Shown here piece by piece: positions 38,732-47,352 of a stretch of 64,000 nt of DNA (positions within the stretch are counted from its first letter, which is position 1; every line of letters begins with the position of its first letter). The stretch is from Candidatus Methanoliparum thermophilum. Its GTDB lineage: Archaea; Halobacteriota; Methanoliparia; Methanoliparales; Methanoliparaceae. A model generated the notes under the pieces. It was not told where the DNA came from. It did not search any database and was given only the letters and a program-made list of their open reading frames with translations. Position numbers and translations under genes: made by a program. The stretch is taken from the NCBI GenBank assembly GCA_004212075.1, contig RXIF01000006.1:1-64000 (forward strand), written 5' to 3'.

Positions 38732-40197
38732 TTACCAGGAGCTATTCACGGGGGGCACAGAGCCCAGAATCGCCACAACCTTGCTACTACTGGCAGCAGC
38801 CTTTATGAGCTCGTTTCTCACATCGATTATCCCCTCTTTTCTGGGAGAACTTTATTGTCACTGACTGTATATCCTCTGGCATTATTGTCTCCATCGTACC
38901 ACATAGCATCTCCAATGTATCCTCCATTTGGTAAAACCGGTTCCTGAGCGAAAAGAATAACATACCTGGTAATTAGATCACTCTCAGCGCTATCAAGCTC
39001 ATCTCTTATCCACTCTAGCTGATCATCCATGATATAGCCCTCTGGCAATCCTCCATATTTTTCAGGATTTGATGAGAACCAGTAGTTGTTGAATGCTATA
39101 ATCTTAACAGGGCCATATTGGAATGAATAGACATTCTCCTTGTATGTTGGTCTTCTCCCATCGCTGGTTTGTGGTCCATTGGTAGGGTTGAAGAATTCGT
39201 TGGCAAAGACAGCTTCTGCACTATCTGTACTATATGGCCATCTGTCAAGCTCGGCTCCATACTTAGAACCATCATCATAGATCCTTAGCAGGGTAGACAG
39301 GCACTGAGTGCCAGACGCTCCCCACTGCCTGCTTTCATGCATAGAGCTCAGTTTCAAAATCTTCTGTCTCCGGTATATGCAAAGACTACCTCTCCATCTC
39401 CTTTTTTCGGAGCTGTTCTGAAGGAACACACCGGAGATGGAACGCCATTAAAAGAGACATAGTAATAGTATTTCGTATCTGGCATCAATCCCTCTATTTT
39501 TATCTCATGATTCTTTCTAGCAGCACTCTCTTCATACTCTTTATTTCCTACTACAGCTTTTCCTATCCCCTCTTCAATTGTTTTGAAAGATATCAACACG
39601 CTGGTTGGCTCATCACTTCTGACCATATTAACAAATGGCCCCTCAACAATTGATGGCAACTTTAGAAAATTACCTGCAGAGTCTTTAATAAAACTGACAA
39701 ATATATCGTAAGTTCCAAGTTGTCTATCCTTATTCGCCATCTCCCCATAGAGCTCAAACCTTATCGCTATCGTTCCCCAGTAGCTCCAATCCTCACTATT
39801 GTGTCCTTCTTGCAATAGATAACCTACAGGTATCGTTGCCCTACCTTCGTTTATGGATGTGCTCGTTCTGAACCTTTTATAGTCATAAGCGCTCTCCTGT
39901 GATTTGAATGGATAGGAACCTATATATCGTTCCATAGATCTCAGCAGGATCAACCGTGCTGCCATCCAAAAGTGTCAAGGGCGCAGAGCCTAGATCAAAG
40001 ACAAGACCTTTTCCGTCTCCATCTTTTACAGCATTATAGAGCATCTCGGTGGAGAAAAATTCCTTACCCCCGAGATCTTCTCAGGATAACCATATTGTAA
40101 AGGATCTCTCATAGGTAACGACTCCATTATAGCCATAGAGAGTTTTGTCTCTATGGCTATAATGGCTATCACAGCAAACACCACACTTTTTTATCAT
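38732..40197 (-). pseudogene. Purple-acid-phosphatase-like metallophosphoesterase, heavily broken
   Basis: Reading from ATG 40197, the frame gives a short N-terminus and YNGVVTYERSFTIWLS, then an in-frame TGA near 40080. It continues in frame as LGGKEFFSTEMLYNAVKDGDGKGLVFDLGSAP in two runs, and breaks by a frameshift near 39925 before the SYPFKSQESAYDYKRF part. A fibronectin-like domain (NHEIKIEGLMPDTKYYYYVSF) leads to FAYTGD near 39365, where the metal-binding GD and GNH region is lost by deletion and the frame jumps to LRIYDDGSKYGAELDRWPYSTDSAE. A further frameshift near 38850 leaves only a tail. At least four lesions and the missing active site make it inactive. Confidence 0.85.
40124..40165. 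repeat. Perfect 18-base inverted repeat inside the phosphatase pseudogene
   Basis: Left arm CCATTATAGCCATAGAGA (40124-40141), loop GTTTTG, right arm TCTCTATGGCTATAATGG (40148-40165). The arms match without mismatch. It lies where the signal peptide of the ancestral protein would have been encoded, so it may have arisen with the gene's decay or be an inserted palindrome. Confidence 0.85.
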
Positions 40198-40206
40198 ATT
40201 GATGTA

Positions 40207-40262
40207 TGCCGTTTTGTATATAAATAATTAATTTAAATCATTTTGGAGATCTTTGGATAATA
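40207..40262 (-). promoter_or_regulatory. Second copy of the cstA promoter repeat
   Basis: This is nearly the same as 36391-36445 (TGCCGTTTTGTATATAAATAA at the start end, AGATCTTTGGATAAT further out) and lies 10 bases before the ATG of the broken phosphatase. The two genes therefore had the same promoter and probably the same regulation. Confidence 0.65.
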
Positions 40263-41067
40263 TCCTGAACGAGCAGACAAGAAAAGATAAAGAATGTTTG
40301 GACATATAGAGGAACGATAAATATAGCGACTGCTCAAAGTTTACTCAATCAATTTAGCAATATTTGTATTATGGGGATATCCTAATACTGATAAACCACA
40401 TACCAATAGCAAGGGTTAGGTTTAAGGACTATATTTCATCTACCCTAAGACATTCACCGAGTCATCAAGTGTGGGGTGTGATAAAATGGAATATAGAGAA
40501 GAGCATGGATCGTTGGATATAAAGTATTTCAAAATATGGTGGGATGAAACGGGGAAAAAGTGTAAAAAGATAAATATGATTCCCTCCCGAGAGCAATAAA
40601 AAATAATATTTGATGAGATCCAAAGATGAGTACCAAGGAGCAAAGGAAAATATCTTTCACTTCTAACCGTGAGTATTCATGGGATCCTCAAACGAATACA
40701 TCTAAACAAGTGCCAGTATTAGGACGGAGTTTTATGGCTACAACCATCTATGTGAAGATACAGGATGATAAGGAATTTGCCAATTTCCTCTCCCTTTGTC
40801 TGTCCTAATATTGTGTGACCGATCCTTTTACTTGAAAATAGTCAAATCACTTAAAGATACTATCTTTCCTCTTTTTCCACTCATCTATACATATATTTGA
40901 ATAAAAGAAAAACTATAAGTATTATCATTTCAGATAGCAATTATGTTGTTTATATTTCTGCTATCAGTTACACAGAACCTTTGTATCACCAATAGAGGAT
41001 CTTTCGGATAACATTCTTATAGTTTGCGGAATGCCTGAAAATGACAGGTATGTAAAGTGGGTTATCT
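40263..41067. other. Long stretch with no convincing gene
   Basis: This region of about 800 bases is AT-rich and lacks recognisable genes. A 60-codon frame at 40629-40808 (STKEQRKISFTSNREYSWDP near its start) has no homology I recognise and is probably not a gene. It also shows no tRNA, CRISPR or obvious insertion sequence. It marks the right edge of the accessory region that begins after tRNA-Arg. Confidence 0.45.
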
Positions 41068-41859
41068 ATGAGAATATCTCTTGCCCAAATAGATATTGTA
41101 CAAGATAATAAAAAAGAAAATATCGATAAAGCACTAGAATTCATAAAAACGGCTGATAAGAGAGGATCAGATGTCTGCGTTCTACCAGAGCTTTTTATAG
41201 GTAGAAATATAAATAATGCGGAGAGTATAGAAGATTATACTATTAAAACATTAATTAAAAATTCGAATATAGGCATAATCTTTTCTTTTATGGAAAAATT
41301 TGGCGGATGTATATACAATACAGCTGTTATATTAGAAAAAAATATTATCTTAGGTAAATACAGGAAGATTCATTTATTTAGACCTATGGACGAAGATAAA
41401 CAATTTTCTTCGGGATGTAAACCGTTACTCTTCAATCTCAATAATATAAAATCGTCAGTCGTCATATGCTACGATATAAGGTTTCCAGAACTTATCACCA
41501 ATCTCTGCATTAATGGAGCAAAGATTATCTATGTCGTTGCTAATTTTCCACATCCTAAATTAAATCATTGGAGGATATTGTTAAAAGCAAGGGCGATAGA
41601 GAACCAGATATTTATCGTTGCATGTAATAGTGTCGGTGTAAATGATAAAGATGTTTTTTTTGGACATTCTATAGTTATAGATCCCACAGGAGAGGTAGTT
41701 ATGGAAGGTGGAAAGGATGAAGAACTGTTAACAACAGATATAGATATCAATAAAGTAGATTTTGAGCGAAAAAAATGTTTTTACCTTGAAGATAGAAAAG
41801 AAGAATGTTATAAGATCAAAAATAAAGGATCGAACGGACAAAAACTAACGATATCTTAG
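41068..41859 (+). CDS. Carbon-nitrogen hydrolase (nitrilase superfamily)
   Basis: The Glu-Lys-Cys catalytic triad of the superfamily is visible: E in VLPELFIG (about residue 40), K in KYRKIHLF (about 109) and C in VVICYDIRFPEL (about 144). The 263-residue length fits Nit2/omega-amidase-like or archaeal amidase branches, which hydrolyse carboxamides to ammonia and acid. The substrate is not clear. The gene converges with the rhodanese gene, with 1 base between them. Confidence 0.9.
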   Translation: MRISLAQIDIVQDNKKENIDKALEFIKTADKRGSDVCVLPELFIGRNINNAESIEDYTIKTLIKNSNIGIIFSFMEKFGGCIYNTAVILEKNIILGKYRKIHLFRPMDEDKQFSSGCKPLLFNLNNIKSSVVICYDIRFPELITNLCINGAKIIYVVANFPHPKLNHWRILLKARAIENQIFIVACNSVGVNDKDVFFGHSIVIDPTGEVVMEGGKDEELLTTDIDINKVDFERKKCFYLEDRKEECYKIKNKGSNGQKLTIS

Positions 41860-41860
41860 C

Positions 41861-42841
41861 TTATTTATAAGGATATAGGCCTGTTTCAGTCGGGTTATCT
41901 GGATACGCAGTCCATTCTGTAAACGATCCTTCATAAATTCTGACGTTCGGGTAACCTAAAAACCATTTCAGCACAATAAATTCAGATGTTGCCTCTCTGC
42001 TCGTGCCGCATGAGCATATGATCAACTTGTTAGGAGTGACTCCGTTCTCTTTCAGAATAGCCTCTATCTCCTCTGAGGTCTTCAATAATCTCGGATTGTC
42101 TTCATCGTACAGTTCAGTCCAGGGAAGATTTATCGCTCCCGGAATATGACCGGGCTTGCTCCACGGTCCTTGACCCTCATAGACAGCTTTAGGTCTGGCA
42201 TCGATAAGAACTACATTGGGATTGTCTTTTATCTTCTTCAGCTCGTACATAGAGATTGCATACTCTTTCGATCTATCTTCTACTTTGAAATTCGATCTTC
42301 GAGTCTCACCGTATTTTTGTGTTGTCGGCTTGCCTTCCTCGAGCCATTTTTCAAATCCTCCGTCTAAAACATACACCTCTTTCGCTCCATAACGTGCAAG
42401 ACAGTATGCCACGTGCGTCTGTTCAAGACCATCACCATTGCCAGAATGACCTCCTTTTCCGGTGTACACTACTATACTATCAGTGTTTTTCAATCCCATT
42501 TCTTGAAATATTGGTTCTATCGATTCGGGTGGGGCATAAGAAGATGGACTCAAACCTTTATGTATCCTGAATATATCCTCGTTTAAATAGATCGCTTCGG
42601 GAATATGTAGTTTCGTATAATCCCAAATTGTTGGCTGAGCGTCGATCACTACCAGATTATCATCGTTTAAATGATCAAGAAGCCAGTCGGTCGAGACCCA
42701 TTTAATTATACCTTCTTTATTTGCAGAGTAAGGAGAATTTTTTTCGTCGATACTAGATCCTGTTGCAAAAAAGACGCTGCCAAATAAAGCGGTTAAAAAA
42801 ACAAGAGGCAATAAAATTGCTTTATATTTAATATTCTTCAT
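41861..42841 (-). CDS. Exported two-domain rhodanese (thiosulfate sulfurtransferase)
   Basis: The protein has an N-terminal signal peptide or anchor (KAILLPLVFLTALFGSVFFATGSS), so it probably acts outside the membrane. Two rhodanese domains follow: the first, inactive-type, includes VVIDAQPTIWDYTKLHIPEAIYL, and the second has VVLIDARPKAVYEGQGPWSKPGHIPGAINLP. The active-site loop is LIICSCGTSREAT, with the catalytic cysteine at about residue 274. Such enzymes transfer a sulfane sulfur to cyanide or other thiophilic acceptors. The partner is unknown; no neighbour explains its role. Confidence 0.9.
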   Translation of the reverse strand: MKNIKYKAILLPLVFLTALFGSVFFATGSSIDEKNSPYSANKEGIIKWVSTDWLLDHLNDDNLVVIDAQPTIWDYTKLHIPEAIYLNEDIFRIHKGLSPSSYAPPESIEPIFQEMGLKNTDSIVVYTGKGGHSGNGDGLEQTHVAYCLARYGAKEVYVLDGGFEKWLEEGKPTTQKYGETRRSNFKVEDRSKEYAISMYELKKIKDNPNVVLIDARPKAVYEGQGPWSKPGHIPGAINLPWTELYDEDNPRLLKTSEEIEAILKENGVTPNKLIICSCGTSREATSEFIVLKWFLGYPNVRIYEGSFTEWTAYPDNPTETGLYPYK

Positions 42842-43158
42842 ATATCATATAATTAAAATGCTGCTATATATAATTTTTTTTATTTTTGTTTATACCAAAC
42901 TAAAACTAAGCATCATACCTTATCTTCTTTACATTCATCTCTTTACAAGCTTTTTATTATACTCTTTCCAATTTCTATTGCTCATATTGCCCTGATAATG
43001 ATAATATGATCCTCTTGGCTTAAAGTTTACGCTATATTCGACACACCCCCGATTTCATATAGCGTCTTGTGGATAAAAGAAGTTGCCGAAGGCAATTTTG
43101 GCGAAGCGGAGTGAGTTCAAAAAATATTTTTCGTTCTTACTCATTATTATCTTTTTGA
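42842..43158. other. Intergenic region with inverted repeats, left of the DUF488 module
   Basis: Two structures are visible. A 9-base inverted repeat ACGCTATAT (43029-43037) / ATATAGCGT (43057-43065) encloses ACACCCCCG. A short hairpin TTGCC-GAA-GGCAA follows at 43083-43095. GTGGATAA just before the hairpin is mirrored by TTATCCAC on the other side of the DUF488 module near 44577. No gene is seen. Confidence 0.5.
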
Positions 43159-43791
43159 TTAAAAAATTGAAGCGATTATTTTATAACAAAACCCGTTAAA
43201 TTGACCACCTAAACTGATACATAAATATTTATTTGATAAATCTTGTTCTTCATACTTTTTGAGATTCGAGTCTGTTATCGCTAAATCATATTCAACATCA
43301 TTGTACTTAAATTTTCCTCTTCTTTGTGGGTTTTGATTCCATTTCGACCTATCTTTCCAGTGAATATGAATTTTCTCAACAGCGATTAAATATAGTGATT
43401 GAGCAATTTGTAATTTTTTTGTTTCTATTAAATTATAAGCCACTCTATCATTTTGGCTTTCACCATCAAGCCATAAACTATCGGGCTTGTCCAAATAACC
43501 ATTAACTTCATTTCTAGTTATAAAACCAGATAAACTCCATTTTTTATCAGATATTAAGTAATTTTCTGGCTGATTTTCTAATGGATCGTGTTTTAATAAA
43601 TCAATATTGATTTTTTGTAATAGCTTTACCGGTTCTTGACTTTTATCACACGTACATTGCTCGGTTGTGAGCTCTTTTTCTTCCGATTTAGAAACTGGTC
43701 TAACCCATTTTTTTGTATCAATATCTTTACCCGCAACACAGTGTTGGTGTCTTTTTACTGAATTCGCAAAGATAATAATTGTTTTTTGCAT
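43159..43791 (-). CDS. Dual-OB-domain-like protein, partner of DUF488
   Basis: The 210-residue protein (IIIFANSVKRHQHCVAGKDI near the start, WVRPVS, then LSGFITRNEVNGYLDKPDSLWLDG) resembles the dual OB-domain proteins often found next to DUF488 genes. OB domains commonly bind nucleic acid. It lies 2 bases after the DUF488 gene, so the two are surely co-expressed. The pair is more AT-rich than its surroundings. Function is not known; a defence or nucleic-acid-modification role is inferred from the usual context of such pairs. Confidence 0.7.
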   Translation of the reverse strand: MQKTIIIFANSVKRHQHCVAGKDIDTKKWVRPVSKSEEKELTTEQCTCDKSQEPVKLLQKINIDLLKHDPLENQPENYLISDKKWSLSGFITRNEVNGYLDKPDSLWLDGESQNDRVAYNLIETKKLQIAQSLYLIAVEKIHIHWKDRSKWNQNPQRRGKFKYNDVEYDLAITDSNLKKYEEQDLSNKYLCISLGGQFNGFCYKIIASIF

Positions 43792-43793
43792 AT

Positions 43794-44435
43794 TTATTCC
43801 TCTAAAGTAAATAAAGTTGTTTGTTCATTACTTGTTTTAGAATTTTTATCAATCAGATCTTCTATATGAACAACCTCAATATCTGAAAATTTTTGAAGCC
43901 ATTTTTTCTCTAATAGATGATATCTATGACAATGCATTGGGTCTTTTTCAGAGCAAAAGAAACATATTTTTTTATTAGGAAATTTATCAAATAATTCTTC
44001 CAAAAAGTGAACAGCTTTATTTTGAGAAGTTTCAGAAATATATTTCGCCAAAAAATTGGATGTTATCCAGAATTTACGTTTTTCATTGTTTGAAAATTGT
44101 TGATCTTGAGAAAAAATTTTTTCTTTTAAGTTTGTATCTATCAAAATAAAAAGTTTATTAGTAGAATTATTTTTATTTTCACCACGATTTTGAATATATT
44201 CTAGTAAATCATTATGAAACTCCGGACTTCCTCCTAAAGAATCACCACCAAATATGTATTTATCTTTGAATATTTCTTCAAGATTATTTTTATTGAAATG
44301 TGGATAGTATCGACTTTGTGGTTTTTTACGTATATCAACTAGTAAATCTATTTGTGCTAAATTTAAAGCAGATTGAAAATCTTCTAAACTTCTAGCACTA
44401 TGTCCAAATGTGTATATTTTCATATTAACCGCCAT
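43794..44435 (-). CDS. DUF488 family protein
   Basis: The sequence has the family start IYTFGHSARSLEDFQSALNLAQIDLLVDIRKKPQSR, and near the end the cysteine/histidine cluster CFFCSEKDPMHCHRYHLL, both hallmarks of DUF488. ATG 44423 (MKIYTFGHS) may be the real start, as the four residues before it are not conserved-looking. DUF488 has no assigned reaction. It forms a two-gene unit with the dual-OB-like gene. Confidence 0.85.
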   Translation of the reverse strand: MAVNMKIYTFGHSARSLEDFQSALNLAQIDLLVDIRKKPQSRYYPHFNKNNLEEIFKDKYIFGGDSLGGSPEFHNDLLEYIQNRGENKNNSTNKLFILIDTNLKEKIFSQDQQFSNNEKRKFWITSNFLAKYISETSQNKAVHFLEELFDKFPNKKICFFCSEKDPMHCHRYHLLEKKWLQKFSDIEVVHIEDLIDKNSKTSNEQTTLFTLEE

Positions 44436-45041
44436 TTATAAATTAAAAGTTGTAATTATTTTATATAAGTTTTCTCTTTTTAAATTAAATATTTTTTGAA
44501 TTGCGTATAACTGTGAATAACCGAACTTGAGTTCGTTTATCCCTCCAATATGGGAATTAATCCGAAGGAATTTGGTTATCCACGACTCTGGGCGGACAAA
44601 ACTTTCGATCATTTTTCTTCTTCTTTTCTAACAGTATCCAATGTATGTCGTTTTTTATATCTATAATTTACTATTTTTTCTTTCCAGCCCGATCTCGGGA
44701 ATCTTTAAATAATAGTAGTATCCCGATTAAGAATAGTCGATTGAGAAATAAAAAATTCATGCCAGCTCCACATGTGGTCTGTTAATCCTTCTAACAGGCG
44801 AAGCATTTATCTCGAGCTCGTTTATAAAGTCCTAGTAGAACTGGAATAATTCTATTGTATATCTCATAGATTATTTTTTTCTCTTTTATCAATAACTCGC
44901 CTCTTTTCCCTGATCTTTATAAGCTAACCATAACCATACAGATGTCAGCACATATAATAAATAGTAAATCTAAAAATTTTTAAGAATATCTCTTTAGAAA
45001 AAGTTTTTATTATAAAAGATCCAAGTTAATAGTGGCAATAT
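44436..45041. other. Hairpin-rich intergenic region, right of the DUF488 module
   Basis: This 606-base stretch has no gene I can support. Palindromes visible are CGAACT-TG-AGTTCG (44522-44535), a TCC-GAA-GGA hairpin near 44561, CCACATGTGG (44768-44777) and CTGTTA/TAACAG (44779-44797). A T-rich stretch and TTTTTATTATAAAAG near 45005 probably form the promoter of the GNAT-CbiT gene. Confidence 0.45.
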
Positions 45042-46022
45042 ATGCATAATGAAAAGGATGACCTAAAAGTAGAACTTTTGGATGAAAAAGATGTAGATGA
45101 GATCGTTAATGTGTATAAGGCTGTGTGGAGTACTGCAGAAAAATATCCTCTTGAATGGAGGATGTATAGACAATATACGAGAGAACAGGTTTTATCGGAT
45201 TTTAAAGAGGGTTACTATTATTTTGGTGTAAGAAAGGATGGTAGATTAATAGGGTGTTATAAAGCTATCATAACGGAAAAAGGCTGTTTTGGAGAACAAC
45301 AGGCAGTCTTACCAGAATATAGAAATACCGGTGCGGCTCAGGCAATGTATGAGCAGTTTATAAATTTTGCAAAGGAAAAAGGTTGTAAAAGAAATTATGT
45401 AAATGCGCTTGCCAACGATACGGTTTGTGAGAGAATCTTAAAAAAATATGATTTTAAGCGATGGGGTGAACCTTACGAACAGATAAAGGGAATGCTTGTA
45501 CAGATGTATGAACGCAAGGTTGATGGAAAGGAGACCAAAGATGAGATAATAGGCATATTAATAAAGAAATTTGATCCTAATCGAGATGAGATATTCGTTG
45601 ATATAGGGTGCGGTAGCGGAAAAGTCTCCTTATCCATGTCAAAATATTTTAATAAGGTTTATTCTGTCGATTTAGATAAGATCGCAATAAAAAATTTGGA
45701 TAAAATCAAGATGGATAATATGGAATTATTCAATATGGATGGGGCAGAGTTTCTTGAAGAGTACGATTATGATAAAGTCTTCGTTGGAGGGACTAAATAT
45801 TATGATAAGATAATTAATGCTGCAGCTGATAAAGCAAAAAAGATTATTTTTAACGCGGCACGGTTGGGTGTTGCTTCTAAAATTGTTGATAAGATGAACG
45901 ATAAAGAGATATTTGATGAAATTCTAATGATAAATATCTCTAAAAGTTATTCTTTGGCTGAAGATATAGCATTTCATCCAATAAATCCGATATTTATGAT
46001 AATAGGATCGAGAAAATGTTGA
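45042..46022 (+). CDS. cbiT: GNAT acetyltransferase fused to CbiT-type precorrin/cobalt-factor methyltransferase
   Basis: The first 160 or so residues form a GNAT domain (IGCYKAIITEKGCFGEQQAVLPEYRNTGAAQAMYEQF in two runs, with the acetyl-CoA region around residue 95). The rest is CbiT-like: ETKDEIIGILIKK, the S-adenosylmethionine site VDIGCGSGKVSLSMSK near residue 187, DKVFVGGT and later HPINPIFMIIGS. CbiT methylates C15 and decarboxylates the acetate side chain in the anaerobic cobamide pathway. The fusion partner is odd; usual fusions of CbiT are with CbiE. It overlaps cbiL by 7 bases and heads the operon. Confidence 0.85.
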   Translation: MHNEKDDLKVELLDEKDVDEIVNVYKAVWSTAEKYPLEWRMYRQYTREQVLSDFKEGYYYFGVRKDGRLIGCYKAIITEKGCFGEQQAVLPEYRNTGAAQAMYEQFINFAKEKGCKRNYVNALANDTVCERILKKYDFKRWGEPYEQIKGMLVQMYERKVDGKETKDEIIGILIKKFDPNRDEIFVDIGCGSGKVSLSMSKYFNKVYSVDLDKIAIKNLDKIKMDNMELFNMDGAEFLEEYDYDKVFVGGTKYYDKIINAAADKAKKIIFNAARLGVASKIVDKMNDKEIFDEILMINISKSYSLAEDIAFHPINPIFMIIGSRKC

Positions 46023-46633
46023 TAGGTGTTGGATTGGGTCCAGGAGATCCTGAATTACTCACTCTTAAGGCTATAAAAGTCTTAAAAAACTCAGATGAGG
46101 TAATTGCTCCGGGAAGATTGGCGTATAATATTATCAGCCGATACTGTGATCCTCGATTAGTAGATATTCCCATGAACAATAAGGCGGATGGAGTAATCTC
46201 TTCCTTAACGGAAGAATTTTGTAGAAGATGTAAGAATGAAGATATCGCGTTTGCTGCTATTGGAGATATTATGGTTTATTCAACCTTCCAACATATAGTT
46301 GAAAAAGTCAAAGAGATCAATAACAGTATTAAAATACAGACAATTCCAGGGATATCTATATCTACATCTATATTTTCAAAGATTGGTGTGTTTATCGATC
46401 AACCGATGCTTGTTACTACAGAAAAAAAAATTTCCGAAGAATATACTGGCGAAAAAGTCATCGTTGTCTTGAAAGTAAAGAGGCCATGGGATATTATCAA
46501 CAAGTTTAAAAGATATGGGTATAACGATTTTGCTCTCGTAAAAAGGGCTTATATGGATGACGAAGAGATCCTTTATAATCTTGATATTCCTGAAGAGAGT
46601 GATTATTTTACTACATTGGTGGGATGGATGTGA
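46016..46633 (+). CDS. cbiL: Cobalt-factor II C20-methyltransferase
   Basis: CbiL adds the C20 methyl group in anaerobic cobamide synthesis. The 205-residue tetrapyrrole-methylase-fold protein begins VGLGPGDPELLTLKAIKVLKN, and has GDIMVYSTFQHIVEKV near residue 83, the CbiL-type version of the GDP motif, followed by IQTIPGISISTSIFSK. It overlaps the genes on both sides (7 and 10 bases). Its codons 10-24 share a perfect 46-base DNA match with the same region of cbiF. Confidence 0.9.
   Translation: MLIGVGLGPGDPELLTLKAIKVLKNSDEVIAPGRLAYNIISRYCDPRLVDIPMNNKADGVISSLTEEFCRRCKNEDIAFAAIGDIMVYSTFQHIVEKVKEINNSIKIQTIPGISISTSIFSKIGVFIDQPMLVTTEKKISEEYTGEKVIVVLKVKRPWDIINKFKRYGYNDFALVKRAYMDDEEILYNLDIPEESDYFTTLVGWM
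46043..46088 (+). repeat. 46-base sequence shared with cbiF, copy in cbiL
   Basis: From GGAGATCCTGAATTACTCAC to CTTAAAAA the DNA is base-for-base the same as 46663-46708 in cbiF. Both encode GDPELLTLKAIKVLK. Silent positions are also the same, although the rest of the two genes is clearly diverged. Confidence 0.9.
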
Positions 46634-47352
46634 GAAAAATTTTTTTTGTTGGAGCTGGACCGGGAGATCCTGAATTACTCACTCTTAAGGCTATAAAAGT
46701 CTTAAAAACTGCAAATTTAATCATATATCCCGGTTCTATCATTAGTAAAGATATTATCTCAGAGTTTAACGGAGAGAAGATAGATAGCTATAAAAAATCC
46801 TTAGAAGAGATTGTAGATATAATATCAAAAGCCGTAGATGATGGTAAAACCGTTGTTAGGCTACAATCTGGGGATCCTTCTATTTATAGTGCATTAGATG
46901 AACAGATAACGGAATTAAAGAAGAGAGATATAGATGTAGAAATAATACCAGGAGTCTCTTCCGTATTTGCATCATCGGCTGCGCTTAAAAAGGAACTCAC
47001 AATCCCTGGAATATCCCAAACCGTTGTTATTACCAGGCCTGCTGGAAAGACTCTTGATAAAGATATTATAGAAGAACTTGCCAGGCTTCCAATTACTCTT
47101 GTTATTCTTCTCGGCATAGGGCTATTAGAAGAATTGGTCGAGAAAATTAGAAAGAATAGAGGTATCGTGCCTGTATCCGTCGTCTATCATGCATCGAGAG
47201 TTGATCAAATTATAATAGATGGAGATACAGAAGATATAATAGATAAAGTAAAGTCTGCAGGTATAAAACGAACCGCCGTTATAATAGTGTGGCTAGAAGG
47301 GAATAAAAAACGATCTTTGCTTTATAGAGGTGAAGAGAAGGATGAAGATTAA
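46624..47352 (+). CDS. cbiF: Precorrin-4/cobalt-precorrin-4 C11-methyltransferase
   Basis: CbiF methylates C11 in the anaerobic cobamide pathway. The 242-residue protein has FVGAGPGDPELLTLKAIKVLK at the start, VVRLQSGDPSIYSALDEQI near residue 79, EIIPGVSSVFASSAALKKELTIPGISQTVV (in two runs) and a C-terminal VIIVWLEGN. These are CbiF landmarks. It overlaps cbiL upstream and the DUF89 gene downstream. Only part of the cobamide set is in this window. Confidence 0.93.
   Translation: MDVRKIFFVGAGPGDPELLTLKAIKVLKTANLIIYPGSIISKDIISEFNGEKIDSYKKSLEEIVDIISKAVDDGKTVVRLQSGDPSIYSALDEQITELKKRDIDVEIIPGVSSVFASSAALKKELTIPGISQTVVITRPAGKTLDKDIIEELARLPITLVILLGIGLLEELVEKIRKNRGIVPVSVVYHASRVDQIIIDGDTEDIIDKVKSAGIKRTAVIIVWLEGNKKRSLLYRGEEKDED
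46663..46708 (+). repeat. 46-base sequence shared with cbiL, copy in cbiF
   Basis: The second copy of the stretch found at 46043-46088; see there. The copies are 620 bases apart in the same orientation. Confidence 0.9.

Noticed and set aside
40629-40808. 60-codon open frame in the long non-coding stretch
   Set aside because: No motif, no neighbour on the same strand and no recognisable family; kept only as a note.
43029-43095. Ends of an insertion sequence around the DUF488 module
   Set aside because: There is no transposase and the matching end sequences are only 8 bases long, too little to call a mobile element.
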